Below, in pieces: positions 1-7,993 of a DNA stretch of 64,000 bases. Under the pieces are notes generated by a model, which worked only from the letters and a program-made list of their open reading frames with translations, had not been told where the DNA came from and ran no database searches. The stretch lies in the NCBI RefSeq assembly GCF_022557175.1, contig NZ_CP092915.1, positions 2,604,001-2,668,000 on the forward strand, written 5' to 3'. The DNA comes from Mycolicibacterium sp. YH-1 (GTDB lineage: Bacteria; Actinomycetota; Actinomycetes; Mycobacteriales; Mycobacteriaceae). The position numbers and the translations under genes are program-made. Position 1 is the stretch's first letter, and every line of letters begins with the position of its first letter.

Positions 1-2
1 CT

Positions 3-119
3 GCGACTTTCACCCGCAAGCCGGTGTGGCAGGGGTCGTTGCGGCAGTTGGCTTTCGGAGGCATAGCCATCGGCGCCACCTATGTCGTCGGCACGCTCAT
101 AGGGACGACCGTCACCTAA
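3..119 (+). CDS. C-terminal fragment of a membrane protein, possibly VIT1/CCC1 family
   Basis: The frame is open from the window edge to a TAA at 117-119. The 38 visible residues contain a hydrophobic glycine-rich helix that ends in GTLIGTTVT. The run LRQLAFGGIAIGATYVVG resembles the last helix of VIT1/CCC1-type iron/manganese transporters, but this is a memory-based match on a short piece. The stop overlaps the stop of the convergent MFS gene (TAG at 116-118), so the two genes end tail to tail. The start and most of the protein lie outside the window. Confidence 0.45.
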   Translation, partial: ATFTRKPVWQGSLRQLAFGGIAIGATYVVGTLIGTTVT

Positions 120-1327
120 CTGTCGCTGCCCACCGTGATCGCGGTGGCCTCGTCGGTGAGTTCGTCGAGCGGCTCCTCCTCGGCGTCGACGCCCGCGAGG
201 TGGCTGCGTGTGGCGAACAGCACCGCTGCGCCCAGCAGGACCGCGCCCGCGCCGACCCAGAAGGGGAGGTGGGCGTTGAACCGCTCGCCGAGGAAACCGG
301 CCAGCCAGGGCGCGGCGGCGGCGCCGCCGAAGCGCACGAAGCTGTACGCCGCCGACGCCACACTGCGCTCGACCGGCGCGGCCTTCATCACGGTCTCGGT
401 GATCAACGTGTTGTTGACGCCGATGAACAGGCCAGCCACCACGACGCAGGCGGCCAGCACGGCCTTGTGATCGGTCCACACGGCCATCGCCGCCAGCGTC
501 GTCGTCATCAACAGGAGGTTGACCACCAACGTCGGGATGGTGCCGAACCGGCGTTGCAGGCGCGGCGCGACCACGACCGAGGTGAATGCGAGCGCCACAC
601 CCCACCCGAAGAAGATCAGCCCGATCTGGTGGGCGGTCATGTCGAGCGGGAACGGGGTGAAGGCGAGCAGCGTGAAGAAACCGAAGTTGTAGAGAAGTGC
701 CGTCATCGCGACGCCGAACAGGCCGCGGTGGCGCAGCGCGCGGAACGGGTCGGCCAGTGTGGTGGCCCGCTCGGGGCGTGGGCTGTCGGGGAGCAGGAAC
801 GCGGTGATGACGAGGGCGATGGCCATCAGCGCCGACACCCCGAAGAACGGGCCACGCCAGGAGATCGAGCCCAGCGCGCCACCGACCAACGGACCCACCG
901 CGATGCCCAGACCGAGCGCGGCCTCGTACAGGATGATCGCCTGCGCCACCGACCCGCGCGCCGAGTTCACGATGGTCGCCAGCGCGGTGGCGATGAACAG
1001 CGCGTTGCCCAGACCCCACAGCGCCCGCCAGCCGACGATCTCCATGATGGTGCCCGACATGCCTGCCAGGCCCGCGCCGACGATGATCACCAACAGGCCC
1101 AGCAGCAGCGTGCGTTTCGGCCCGATCCGGCTCGACACCACCCCGGTGATGAGCATCGACACACCCATCACCGCCATGTAGCTGGTGAACAGCAGCGACA
1201 CCTGTGACGGCGAGGCGTCAAGACCGTCGGCGATCGGCTTGAGGATGGGATCGACCAGGCCGATTCCCATGAAGGCGACGACGGAAGCGAACGCGACCGC
1301 CCAGACGGCCTTGGGTTGGCGCCACAT
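116..1327 (-). CDS. MFS transporter, drug-efflux (DHA1) type
   Basis: This 403-aa protein has the length and pattern of a 12-helix major facilitator. Helix 1 is VWAVAFASVVAFMGIGLVDP, a loop motif RIGPKRT follows helix 2, and further hydrophobic segments run to about residue 375. The hydrophilic tail is acidic. Proton-driven export of a small compound is expected for the family, but the substrate cannot be read. The gene lies 43 bp downstream of a MarR regulator on the same strand, so a regulator-pump operon is likely. No truncation is seen. Confidence 0.85.
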   Translation of the reverse strand: MWRQPKAVWAVAFASVVAFMGIGLVDPILKPIADGLDASPSQVSLLFTSYMAVMGVSMLITGVVSSRIGPKRTLLLGLLVIIVGAGLAGMSGTIMEIVGWRALWGLGNALFIATALATIVNSARGSVAQAIILYEAALGLGIAVGPLVGGALGSISWRGPFFGVSALMAIALVITAFLLPDSPRPERATTLADPFRALRHRGLFGVAMTALLYNFGFFTLLAFTPFPLDMTAHQIGLIFFGWGVALAFTSVVVAPRLQRRFGTIPTLVVNLLLMTTTLAAMAVWTDHKAVLAACVVVAGLFIGVNNTLITETVMKAAPVERSVASAAYSFVRFGGAAAAPWLAGFLGERFNAHLPFWVGAGAVLLGAAVLFATRSHLAGVDAEEEPLDELTDEATAITVGSDS

Positions 1328-1370
1328 GTGGCGGGTCCTCCTGATGGTTGGTGTTTCGTGGGGATTGGGG

Positions 1371-1814
1371 TCAGCGACGCTGTGCCTCGTCGAGCAACTC
1401 GCGCATCACCCGGACCGCGTCGGCGAGGGTCTGCCGGTCTGTCGCGTCGAGCCGCTCGAGGTAGGGGTCGAGTGCCGCGCTGCGGTCTGCGCGTACCGAG
1501 GCCAGCACCCGCACGCCCTTTTCCGTGATGCTGATCAGCACGGCGCGCGCGTCGGCGGGGTCGGCGGTGCGGGAGACCAGGCCGGCGTCCTCGAGCCTGC
1601 GAACCTGAGTGGTCATCGTCGGCTGGGAGCAGTGGTCGAGAGCCGCGAGGTCGGAGATGCGTGCGGCGCCCTGGTCCTCGATGGCGGCGAGCAGGCGCGC
1701 CTGGGCGACGGGGAGCTCGAGCCGGACACGTTGACTGGCCAGGCGATTGATCCTGGCGACCACGGTCAGTAGATCCGACGAGAGTGCCGTTTCAGCCGAG
1801 GCAGGTGGAGTCAT
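1371..1814 (-). CDS. MarR-family transcriptional regulator
   Basis: The 147-aa protein (start MTPPASAET) carries a winged helix with DLAALDHCSQPTMTTQVRRL followed by GLVSRTADPADARAV, the usual MarR recognition helix and wing. The frame extends upstream, but the extension crosses a palindrome and has poor coding character. ATG at 1814 or 1823 fits best. A TAATAT -10 box at 1827-1822 would place the transcript start at about 1815, so a leaderless ATG at 1814 is plausible. It probably represses itself and the downstream MFS gene. The position next to the ECF transporter matches my recollection of Rv2327. Confidence 0.85.
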   Translation of the reverse strand: MTPPASAETALSSDLLTVVARINRLASQRVRLELPVAQARLLAAIEDQGAARISDLAALDHCSQPTMTTQVRRLEDAGLVSRTADPADARAVLISITEKGVRVLASVRADRSAALDPYLERLDATDRQTLADAVRVMRELLDEAQRR

Positions 1815-1825
1815 GACGTCCATAT

Positions 1826-1844
1826 TACATAGATATTCTATGTA
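1826..1844. promoter_or_regulatory. Palindromic operator at the marR promoter
   Basis: TACATAGA (1826-1833) and TCTATGTA (1837-1844) form a perfect 8-bp inverted repeat around TAT. This AT-rich patch lies 12-30 bp upstream of the marR ATG, on top of a likely -10 box, and within 100 bp of the divergent ECF gene. MarR dimers typically bind sites of this size, so autoregulation is the natural reading. Confidence 0.6.
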
Positions 1845-1919
1845 GGTGGCAGGGGTGACCCTGGCAACGCTCACAGGCGGCGATGACTGTTCTTGGCTTA
1901 CGGCTGGCAGAATCGAGAA

Positions 1920-3968
1920 ATGGTCCCGACCGGCGCACGCGAAACTCGACGTGCTGGGTCCTTGCAGCCCACCGAACTCGCGCACGCCGCCGTCATGGCC
2001 GCGCTGTGCGCCGCGACCGCGATCATCGCCGTCGTGGTGCCGTTCGCGGCGGGGCTCTCGTTGCTCGGCACCGTCCCGATGGGCCTGCTTGCGTACCGCT
2101 ACCGGCTGCGGGTTCTGGTCGCTGCCACCGTCGCGGGTGCCATGATCGCCTTCCTCATCGCCGGTATGGGCGGCTTCATGACGGTCGTGGACTGTGCCTA
2201 CATCGGTGGGCTCACGGGTGTGGTGAAGCGCCGGGGGCGGGGCACGCCGACCGTGACCGTCGCCGCGTTGGTCGCGGGCACCGTGTTCGGTCTCGCCGCG
2301 GTGGCGGCCCTGACGGTCCTCTCACGCCTGCGCAACCTGGTCTTCGACGCCATGACAGCCAATGTCACCGGCACCTCAAGGGTGCTTGAGCAGATCCCCG
2401 GTATGGAGCCCTTCGCGCTGCGGTTGCGCGAAGACTTCGCCACGATGCTGAACTACTGGCCGTTGCTGATCCTGGCCGCGGGCATCGTCAGCATCACGGG
2501 TGTCAGCCTGATCGGGTGGTGGGCGCTCTCGCGCGTGCTGTCGCGTCTGTTCGGCGTACCCGATGTCCACAAACTCGACGCTCCCGCCGACGACGCGCCG
2601 GCAGCATCACCGGTGCCGGTGCGGCTGCGCGACGTGCATTTCCGTTATCCCGGCGCCAACCACGACGCCCTCGGACCGGTGTCGCTGAGCATCGAACCGG
2701 GCGAGCACGTAGCGATCACCGGGGCCAACGGGTCCGGCAAGACCACGCTGATGCTCCTCCTCGCCGGACGCGAACCGACGGCAGGGGTTATCGAGCGGCC
2801 CGGTGGGGTTGGGCTCGGTCACGTCGGCGGAACTGCCGTGGTGATGCAGCACCCGGAGAGTCAGGTGCTGGGCACCCGCGTGGCCGACGACGTGGTCTGG
2901 GGGCTGCCCGCCGGCACGCACCCCGATGTCGACCGTCTGCTCGCCGAGGTGGGGCTCGACGGGCTGGCCGAACGCGACACCGGCGGCCTGTCCGGCGGTG
3001 AGCTGCAGCGCCTCGCCGTCGCGGGCGCACTCGCCCGTGAACCCCGACTGCTGATCGCCGACGAGGTCACCAGCATGGTCGACCAACAGGGCCGCGAGGC
3101 CTTGATATCGGTGCTGGGCGGTCTCACACAGCGGCATCAAATGTCGTTGGTGCACATCACCCACTACAACGACGAGGCGGACTCCGCCGAGCGCTCGGTG
3201 AATCTCGTCGGCAACGGCGGTACCGCCGACAACGTCGAGATGGTGCCGACCGCACCCGCTCCCGTCGCGAGCGCGACCCACCACGCGGGCAGGCCGCTGC
3301 TCGAACTGCGCGGTGTCAGCCACGAGTACGGCAGCGGGACACCGTGGGCGTCGACGGCATTGCGGGACATCGACTTCGTGGTGCACGAGGGCGACGGTCT
3401 GCTGATCCACGGCCTCAATGGGTCCGGCAAGTCGACACTGGCGTGGATCATGGCCGGTCTGCTCGAACCCACCACTGGCAGCTGCCTGCTCGACGGCGTT
3501 CCCGTGGCGGATCAGGTTGGCGCTGTTGCCATCTCCTTCCAGGCCGCGCGCCTGCAGTTGATGCGTGGCCGGGTCGATCTCGAGATCGCCTCCAGCGCTG
3601 GGTTCGACTACCACGACCATTCGAAGGTCGTGCGGGCGATGACGCGTGTCGGACTGGACCCCGCGCTCGGGCTGCGGCGCATCGATCAACTCAGTGGCGG
3701 CCAGATGCGCAGAGTGGTGCTGGCCGGGCTGCTGGCCAAGTCGCCGCGCGTGCTCATCCTCGACGAACCGCTGGCCGGTCTGGACGCCGCCAGCCAGCGC
3801 GGTCTGCTCTCGGTCCTGGAGGATCTGCGTCGCAACTCTGGACTCACCGTGGTGGTCATCTCGCACGACTTCTCCGGCCTTGAAGAACTCTGCCCACGCA
3901 CACTGCACCTGGAAAACGGTGTGATCGCCCAGTCGCCCAGCACCACCACGACAGGGGGCATGTCGTGA
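1920..3968 (+). CDS. ECF-type transporter: fused S component and two ATPase domains
   Basis: Residues about 15-230 are a multi-helix membrane domain like an ECF S component. Two ABC ATPase domains follow. The first has Walker A GANGSGKT near residue 270, signature LSGGELQ near 356 and Walker B LLIADE. The second has GLNGSGKS near 497, LSGGQMR near 590 and VLILDEP, with H-loop ISHD. The protein of about 682 aa is therefore an S-A-A' chain. ATG 1920 is preferred over an upstream TTG at 1893. The end overlaps the EcfT gene by 4 bp. It probably imports a vitamin or metal, but the substrate is unknown. It matches Rv2326c as I recall it. Confidence 0.88.
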   Translation: MVPTGARETRRAGSLQPTELAHAAVMAALCAATAIIAVVVPFAAGLSLLGTVPMGLLAYRYRLRVLVAATVAGAMIAFLIAGMGGFMTVVDCAYIGGLTGVVKRRGRGTPTVTVAALVAGTVFGLAAVAALTVLSRLRNLVFDAMTANVTGTSRVLEQIPGMEPFALRLREDFATMLNYWPLLILAAGIVSITGVSLIGWWALSRVLSRLFGVPDVHKLDAPADDAPAASPVPVRLRDVHFRYPGANHDALGPVSLSIEPGEHVAITGANGSGKTTLMLLLAGREPTAGVIERPGGVGLGHVGGTAVVMQHPESQVLGTRVADDVVWGLPAGTHPDVDRLLAEVGLDGLAERDTGGLSGGELQRLAVAGALAREPRLLIADEVTSMVDQQGREALISVLGGLTQRHQMSLVHITHYNDEADSAERSVNLVGNGGTADNVEMVPTAPAPVASATHHAGRPLLELRGVSHEYGSGTPWASTALRDIDFVVHEGDGLLIHGLNGSGKSTLAWIMAGLLEPTTGSCLLDGVPVADQVGAVAISFQAARLQLMRGRVDLEIASSAGFDYHDHSKVVRAMTRVGLDPALGLRRIDQLSGGQMRRVVLAGLLAKSPRVLILDEPLAGLDAASQRGLLSVLEDLRRNSGLTVVVISHDFSGLEELCPRTLHLENGVIAQSPSTTTTGGMS

Positions 3969-4801
3969 GCGCCGAGACCAAGCGGCAACGCCGTCCCGTC
4001 GTGCTTCTGCGGCCGGTGCCCGGCCGCTCGCCCGTGCACGAATTGTGGGCTGGCACGAAACTTCTCGCCGTCGCCGCGGTGGGCCTGCTGATGACGTTCT
4101 ATCCAGGATGGATCCCGATCGCTCTGGTGGGCCTACTGGTCGTGGCCACCGCACTGATCGCCCGGGTGCCGCGCGGCGCGCTTCCGTCGATTCCGATGTG
4201 GTTGTGGTTCATCGTCTTCCTCGGCGGGCTGACGGCAACGTTTGCCGGGGGAAGTCCAGAGGTCACGGTCGGCACGTTGACCGTGGGGCTGGGCGGACTC
4301 TTCAACTTCCTGCGGATCACCGTCTTGTCGATTGTCCTGCTCGGCCTCGGAGCGCTGGTGTCCTGGACGACCAACGTCGCCGAGATCGCGCCGGCGGTCG
4401 CCAAACTCGGGCGTCCGCTGCGGTTTTTCAGGATTCCCGTCGACGACTGGGCGGTGGCGTTGGCGTTGGCCCTGCGCGCCTTCCCGATGCTCATCGACGA
4501 GTTCCGCATCTTGTTCGCGGCCCGTCGGCTCCGGCCGCGTGACGAGGCGACCCGCGGGCGTGCACGCAGCCAGCGCTGGGCCGCCGAGACCATCGACCTG
4601 CTCGCCGCGGCCATCACCGTGGCATTGCGCCGCGCCGACGAGATGGGCGACGCGATCACCGCACGTGGTGGGGCGGGCCAGATCTCGGCGCAGCCGTCGA
4701 GGCCGAAATGGCGCGACGCCGTGGCGCTCGTGATCGTGGCGGTGATGTGCGGAGTGTCGATTTACGTCGAGGTCTTCACACCGCTGGCGACCAGCGTCTA
4801 G
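3965..4801 (+). CDS. ECF transporter transmembrane (T) component
   Basis: The GTG start shares a GTGA overlap with the end of the S-A-A' gene, so the two are translationally coupled. The 278-aa protein has about five to six membrane helices. Two basic stretches, [20 protein letters not shown] and DAITARGG, correspond to the coupling helices with Ala-Arg-type motifs that contact the ATPases in EcfT/CbiQ proteins. Together the two genes make a complete importer. The stop TAG shares CTAG with the stop of the convergent DapA-like gene. It matches Rv2325c as recalled. Confidence 0.88.
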   Translation: MSAETKRQRRPVVLLRPVPGRSPVHELWAGTKLLAVAAVGLLMTFYPGWIPIALVGLLVVATALIARVPRGALPSIPMWLWFIVFLGGLTATFAGGSPEVTVGTLTVGLGGLFNFLRITVLSIVLLGLGALVSWTTNVAEIAPAVAKLGRPLRFFRIPVDDWAVALALALRAFPMLIDEFRILFAARRLRPRDEATRGRARSQRWAAETIDLLAAAITVALRRADEMGDAITARGGAGQISAQPSRPKWRDAVALVIVAVMCGVSIYVEVFTPLATSV

Positions 4802-5685
4802 TGGACTGAGTCCAGCGAATCGCAACACTCCAGGGCCATCGCGGTGGCTACCGTGCTGGCCGCAAGCAGCGGTAGTCGGACGTGCGGGCACGGAATCCGG
4901 CCATGAGCCGCCAGCACGGCCTTGATCACCGCGGGATTGGGTTCGGCGAATAGCGCACGGGCCAGCGGAATGAGTCGGTTGTTGAGGTCGCGTGCATGGT
5001 CGAGCGCGCCGCCCCGCCACGCGGTGAGCAAATCGGCGTATGCGCGGGTGGCCACATTGGCGCTGGCAAGGATTGCCCCGCTCGCCCCGAGCGCCATCAA
5101 CAGCCCGGCGTAGAGGTCGTCGCCGGCGAGGACTGAGACATCGGTCGGCATGTTGCTCATGAAAGTTACAGTGGCCTCGTCGATTCCCCCGACGGCGTGC
5201 TTGAACCCTGCAACGTTGGGTAGCAAGGCGAGCCGTGCGAGGGTGTCGGCTCCCAACGGCCTGCAGGTGCGGTGAGGGACGTTGTAGATGAGCAACGGCA
5301 CCGGACTGGCTGACGCGAGTCGCCGGAAGTGCTCGACGACGCCGTCCTCGGACGGGCGCGAGTAGTAGGGGACAACTGTGAGAGCCGCAGTCACTCGGGG
5401 GTCGATGTCGGCGAGGGCGTCGATCGAGCCCGCGGTCGAGTTCGACCCGGTGCCGACGATCAGGTGGGCGTCGCGTTCACTGCACACACCGGCGCAGATG
5501 TCGACAACCCTGCGGCGCTCCTCGAACGTCAACGTCGCCGATTCGGCGGTCGTGCCCAAGGCGACGATGCCGTCCGCCCCGTCATCGAGCACGCCGTGGG
5601 CGAGCGTCTCCAACGCCTGACAAGCGAGTTCGTCCTTGGCAGTGAACGGAGTGACGAGCGGAACGAAGAGACCAGTGAGCGACAT
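4798..5685 (-). CDS. Dihydrodipicolinate synthase (DapA) superfamily aldolase/lyase
   Basis: The 295-aa protein has the DapA/NAL TIM-barrel pattern: [20 protein letters not shown], a GTTAES substrate loop near residue 44, [17 protein letters not shown], and the Schiff-base lysine in GFKHAVGG near residue 162. [14 protein letters not shown] at 5685 is chosen as start because residues further upstream are not part of the fold. A divergent LysR gene shares a palindromic control region. A housekeeping dapA usually lies with dapB, so this paralogue may act on another 2-oxo acid pair. True DHDPS activity cannot be excluded. Confidence 0.82.
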   Translation of the reverse strand: MSLTGLFVPLVTPFTAKDELACQALETLAHGVLDDGADGIVALGTTAESATLTFEERRRVVDICAGVCSERDAHLIVGTGSNSTAGSIDALADIDPRVTAALTVVPYYSRPSEDGVVEHFRRLASASPVPLLIYNVPHRTCRPLGADTLARLALLPNVAGFKHAVGGIDEATVTFMSNMPTDVSVLAGDDLYAGLLMALGASGAILASANVATRAYADLLTAWRGGALDHARDLNNRLIPLARALFAEPNPAVIKAVLAAHGRIPCPHVRLPLLAASTVATAMALECCDSLDSVH

Positions 5686-5736
5686 ATGTCGACGATCACT
5701 CAATCCGTTATGCAGGTCCAGTTCGCATTCCTTCAT

Positions 5737-5763
5737 TCGAGCATAAGCTGAGCTTATGCTCGA
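5737..5763. promoter_or_regulatory. Perfect 27-bp palindrome with divergent -10 boxes (LysR operator)
   Basis: TCGAGCATAAGCT (5737-5749) and its exact reverse complement (5751-5763) flank one G. Each arm contains TAAGCT, a TANNNT -10 box. The + strand box (5744-5749) puts a transcript start at about 5756, which is the A of the lysR ATG, and the mirrored box fires toward the DapA-like gene. The right arm covers the first codons of lysR. One bound dimer could block both promoters. Confidence 0.65.
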
Positions 5764-6649
5764 TGTGCGCAAACTTCGGCTTCTTCGTGAGCTGGCCCAT
5801 CGCGGGACGATCGCGGCCGTTGCTGAGGCACTTGCATACTCGCCATCAGCGGTGTCTCAACAGCTCACCGCACTTGAACGCGATACCGGCGTGTCACTGT
5901 TGGAACGGACCGGGCGGCGAGTGAGGCTCACTCCGGCGGCTCGCGATCTCGTCGAGCACACGGAGTCCATCCTCGCGCTCCTGCAGGAGGCCGCCGCCGA
6001 ACTCGCATCGTCGACAACGACGCTCGCAGGAACGCTGCGGATCGGCGTCTTCCCCACGGCGGTCCCGACCATTCTGACGCCCGCGATCGTCGCACTGAGT
6101 AGTGACTATCCGGGCTTGGATCTGATGGTCACCGAACTCGATCCGGCGTCAGTTCCCGATGCACTCCGTGAGGACAGCCTCGATATCGCTCTCGTTCAGG
6201 AATACGACTATGTACCGCTCCTGCGCCATGCTGGTCTGCAGACCGAACCGCTGTGCGAAGAAGTCGTCCACCTGGCTGGGTTAGCCGCCGATCCCCTTAC
6301 CTCTCACCGTGATTCGCCGTGGATCTCGGGCACCCCGGGCACGCTCTGCCACAGGCTGACCGTCAGGGCCTGCGAGGCTGCGGGATTCACTCCACGCATC
6401 CGTCATCACGCCGACGATTTCGGTGCCGTCCTCGCGTTGGTGGCAGCCGGTCAGGGTGTCGCTCTCGTCCCCGACCTGGGTGCCGTCGCGCGTCCTGCCG
6501 CGGTGGTGTTGACCCCGCTATCCATCCGGCGGCGAACCCACTTGGCCTACCGTCGTGGCACCGGCACCCATCCCGCGATCTCCGCCGGACGAGTTGCCCT
6601 GCAAGCGGCGGCGAAACTCGGTTGCGTGAGGACCGGTGGTCGTGGGTAG
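5756..6649 (+). CDS. LysR-family transcriptional regulator
   Basis: The 297-aa protein has an N-terminal winged helix (residues about 2-60: LRELAHRGTIAAVAEALAYS, then SPSAVSQQLTALERDTGVSL) and a linker helix. The periplasmic-binding-like effector domain begins near LRIGVFPTAVPT and includes VAAGQGVALVPDLG. It is divergent from the DapA-like gene and its start codon lies inside the shared palindrome, so it likely senses a substrate of that enzyme and represses or activates both genes. It appears to be leaderless. The effector is not predictable. Confidence 0.88.
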   Translation: MLDVRKLRLLRELAHRGTIAAVAEALAYSPSAVSQQLTALERDTGVSLLERTGRRVRLTPAARDLVEHTESILALLQEAAAELASSTTTLAGTLRIGVFPTAVPTILTPAIVALSSDYPGLDLMVTELDPASVPDALREDSLDIALVQEYDYVPLLRHAGLQTEPLCEEVVHLAGLAADPLTSHRDSPWISGTPGTLCHRLTVRACEAAGFTPRIRHHADDFGAVLALVAAGQGVALVPDLGAVARPAAVVLTPLSIRRRTHLAYRRGTGTHPAISAGRVALQAAAKLGCVRTGGRG

Positions 6650-6652
6650 TGT
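6622..6652 (+). promoter_or_regulatory. Candidate promoter for the cmx leader
   Basis: TTGCGT (6622-6627) and TAGTGT (6647-6652, TANNNT type) are 19 bp apart. They would start RNA at about 6660, the A of a short ORF's ATG. The segment GAAACTCGGTTG just ahead of and overlapping the -35 resembles the AT-stretch plus GGTTG arrangement reported for WhiB7 promoters, though the match is loose. Confidence 0.4.
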
Positions 6653-6659
6653 TCGTGAC

Positions 6660-6728
6660 ATGTCGAGCCCTGAGTCGGACAAGGTGGGGGCTTTCGGTCA
6701 CGCCGCCGTCAGCCCCCTGAATCGCTGA
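6660..6728 (+). CDS. Possible 22-aa leader peptide ahead of the Cmx-type pump
   Basis: ATG 6660 opens a 22-codon frame (MSSPESDKVGAFGHAAVSPL then NR) that ends at TGA 6726-6728, 86 nt before the pump gene. It would be leaderless from the promoter above. Its codons overlap both arms of a GC-rich hairpin. Chloramphenicol pumps of the Cmx/CmlA class are known to be inducible by translational attenuation through leader peptides. That this ORF plays the same role is my inference from layout alone. Confidence 0.4.
   Translation: MSSPESDKVGAFGHAAVSPLNR
6686..6717 (+). promoter_or_regulatory. Attenuator-like hairpin inside the leader
   Basis: GGGGGCT (6686-6692) pairs perfectly with AGCCCCC (6711-6717). 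GAGCCC (6665-6670) upstream and GGGGCC (6753-6758) downstream could compete for the same strands. This gives mutually exclusive stems of the kind used in ribosome-stalling attenuation. There is no T-run, so a translational mechanism is more likely than a terminator. Confidence 0.35.
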
Positions 6729-6814
6729 ATTCCCAGTCGGCTTCCCAGCTTCGGGGCCACCGGCCGCGGTGACGAGACGTCTCCTTCTCGTTCTCACTCA
6801 CCTCGGAGTCCGCA

Positions 6815-7993
6815 ATGCCTCTTTCCCTGTACCTCCTTGCCGTGGCGGTATTCGCCATGGGCACATCTGAGTTCATGCTCGCCGGTCTGGCACCAGACCT
6901 CGCCGCATCCCTTGACGTGTCGATCGGCGCCGCCGGGCTACTGACCTCCGCGTTCGCGGTCGGGATGATCATCGGCGCGCCGACGATGGCGGCGCTGGCC
7001 CGGCGCTGGTCACCCCGGACCAGCCTGCTGGGCTTCGTGACGGTGTTCGCCGTCGTGCATGTCGTCGGCGCCCTCACAACGAGTTTCGCGGTTCTGCTGG
7101 TCACCCGGGTGATCGCCGCCCTGGCCAATGCGGGCTTCCTGGCCGTGGCACTGAGTGCTGCGGTCGCCGTCGTCGCGGCCGATCGCCGGGGACGTGCGCT
7201 GGCGGTGTTGCTCTCGGGTATCACGATCGCCACCATCGTCGGCGTTCCCGGCGGCGCGGTGCTCGGCACGCTGTTCGACTGGCGGGCGACGTTCTGGGCG
7301 ATCGCGCTGCTGTGTGTTCCCGCCGCCGTCGGCATCGCGATGGGCATTCCGGTCCGGGCCGCACAGTGCACTCCAGGGGCCGTCTCACTGCGCACCGAGA
7401 TCGCCGCGCTGGCGCGTCCCAGGCTGGCCCTGGTCATGGTGCTCGGCGCCCTGGTCAACGGGGCCACCTTCGCCACGTTCACCTTCCTGGCGCCGATCGT
7501 GACCGATACCGCCGGCCTGGGGGCGTTGTGGGTTCCGGTGGCATTGGCCATCTTTGGGGTCGGCTCGTTCGTGGGTGTCACCGTCGCGGGCCGGCTGTCG
7601 GATCGGCGTCCCGCCATCGTGATCGGCGTCGGTGGTCCCATCCTGCTGCTCGGGTGGATCGCGCTGGCGGCCCTGGCTGCCCAGCCGGTGGCGCTGCTGT
7701 TCCTGGTGTTCATACAGGGTGCCCTGGCGTTCGCGGTGGGCAGCACGTTGATTGCCAGAGTGCTCTATGAGGCGGTGGACGCGCCGACCATGGGCGGGTC
7801 CTACGCGACCGCGGCGCTGAACATCGGTGCCGCCGGAGGCCCTCTGGTCGCGGCGGCGACGCTCGGTGCGAACGCCGGTGCGCTGGGTCCGGTGTGGGTG
7901 AGCGCCATCCTGGTCGCGGTCGCACTGCTCATCGCGCTGCCGCTGCTGCGGGTGATCGGACCTCGTGCCGGGGCTTCGCGGCGCGGGGCTTAG
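6815..7993 (+). CDS. Cmx/CmlR-type MFS chloramphenicol efflux transporter
   Basis: The 392-aa protein begins MPLSLYLLAVAVFAMGTSEF and contains GLLTSAFAVGMIIGAPTMAAL, VTRVIAALANAGFLAVALS and LVNGATFATFTFLAPIVTD. These are hallmarks of the Cmx/CmrA/CmlR actinobacterial chloramphenicol exporters. Twelve helices are expected. CGGAG at 6804-6808 is the ribosome site, 6 nt from ATG 6815. A long leader with a small ORF and hairpin precedes it. The stop overlaps that of convergent uspC. The family call is fairly firm, but whether it confers resistance here is untested. Confidence 0.8.
   Translation: MPLSLYLLAVAVFAMGTSEFMLAGLAPDLAASLDVSIGAAGLLTSAFAVGMIIGAPTMAALARRWSPRTSLLGFVTVFAVVHVVGALTTSFAVLLVTRVIAALANAGFLAVALSAAVAVVAADRRGRALAVLLSGITIATIVGVPGGAVLGTLFDWRATFWAIALLCVPAAVGIAMGIPVRAAQCTPGAVSLRTEIAALARPRLALVMVLGALVNGATFATFTFLAPIVTDTAGLGALWVPVALAIFGVGSFVGVTVAGRLSDRRPAIVIGVGGPILLLGWIALAALAAQPVALLFLVFIQGALAFAVGSTLIARVLYEAVDAPTMGGSYATAALNIGAAGGPLVAAATLGANAGALGPVWVSAILVAVALLIALPLLRVIGPRAGASRRGA

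Noticed and set aside
26-1207. Long + strand frame of 393 codons opposite the MFS gene
   Set aside because: Arg/His/Asp-rich product with no fold signature; it is the mirror of a GC-rich membrane-protein gene.
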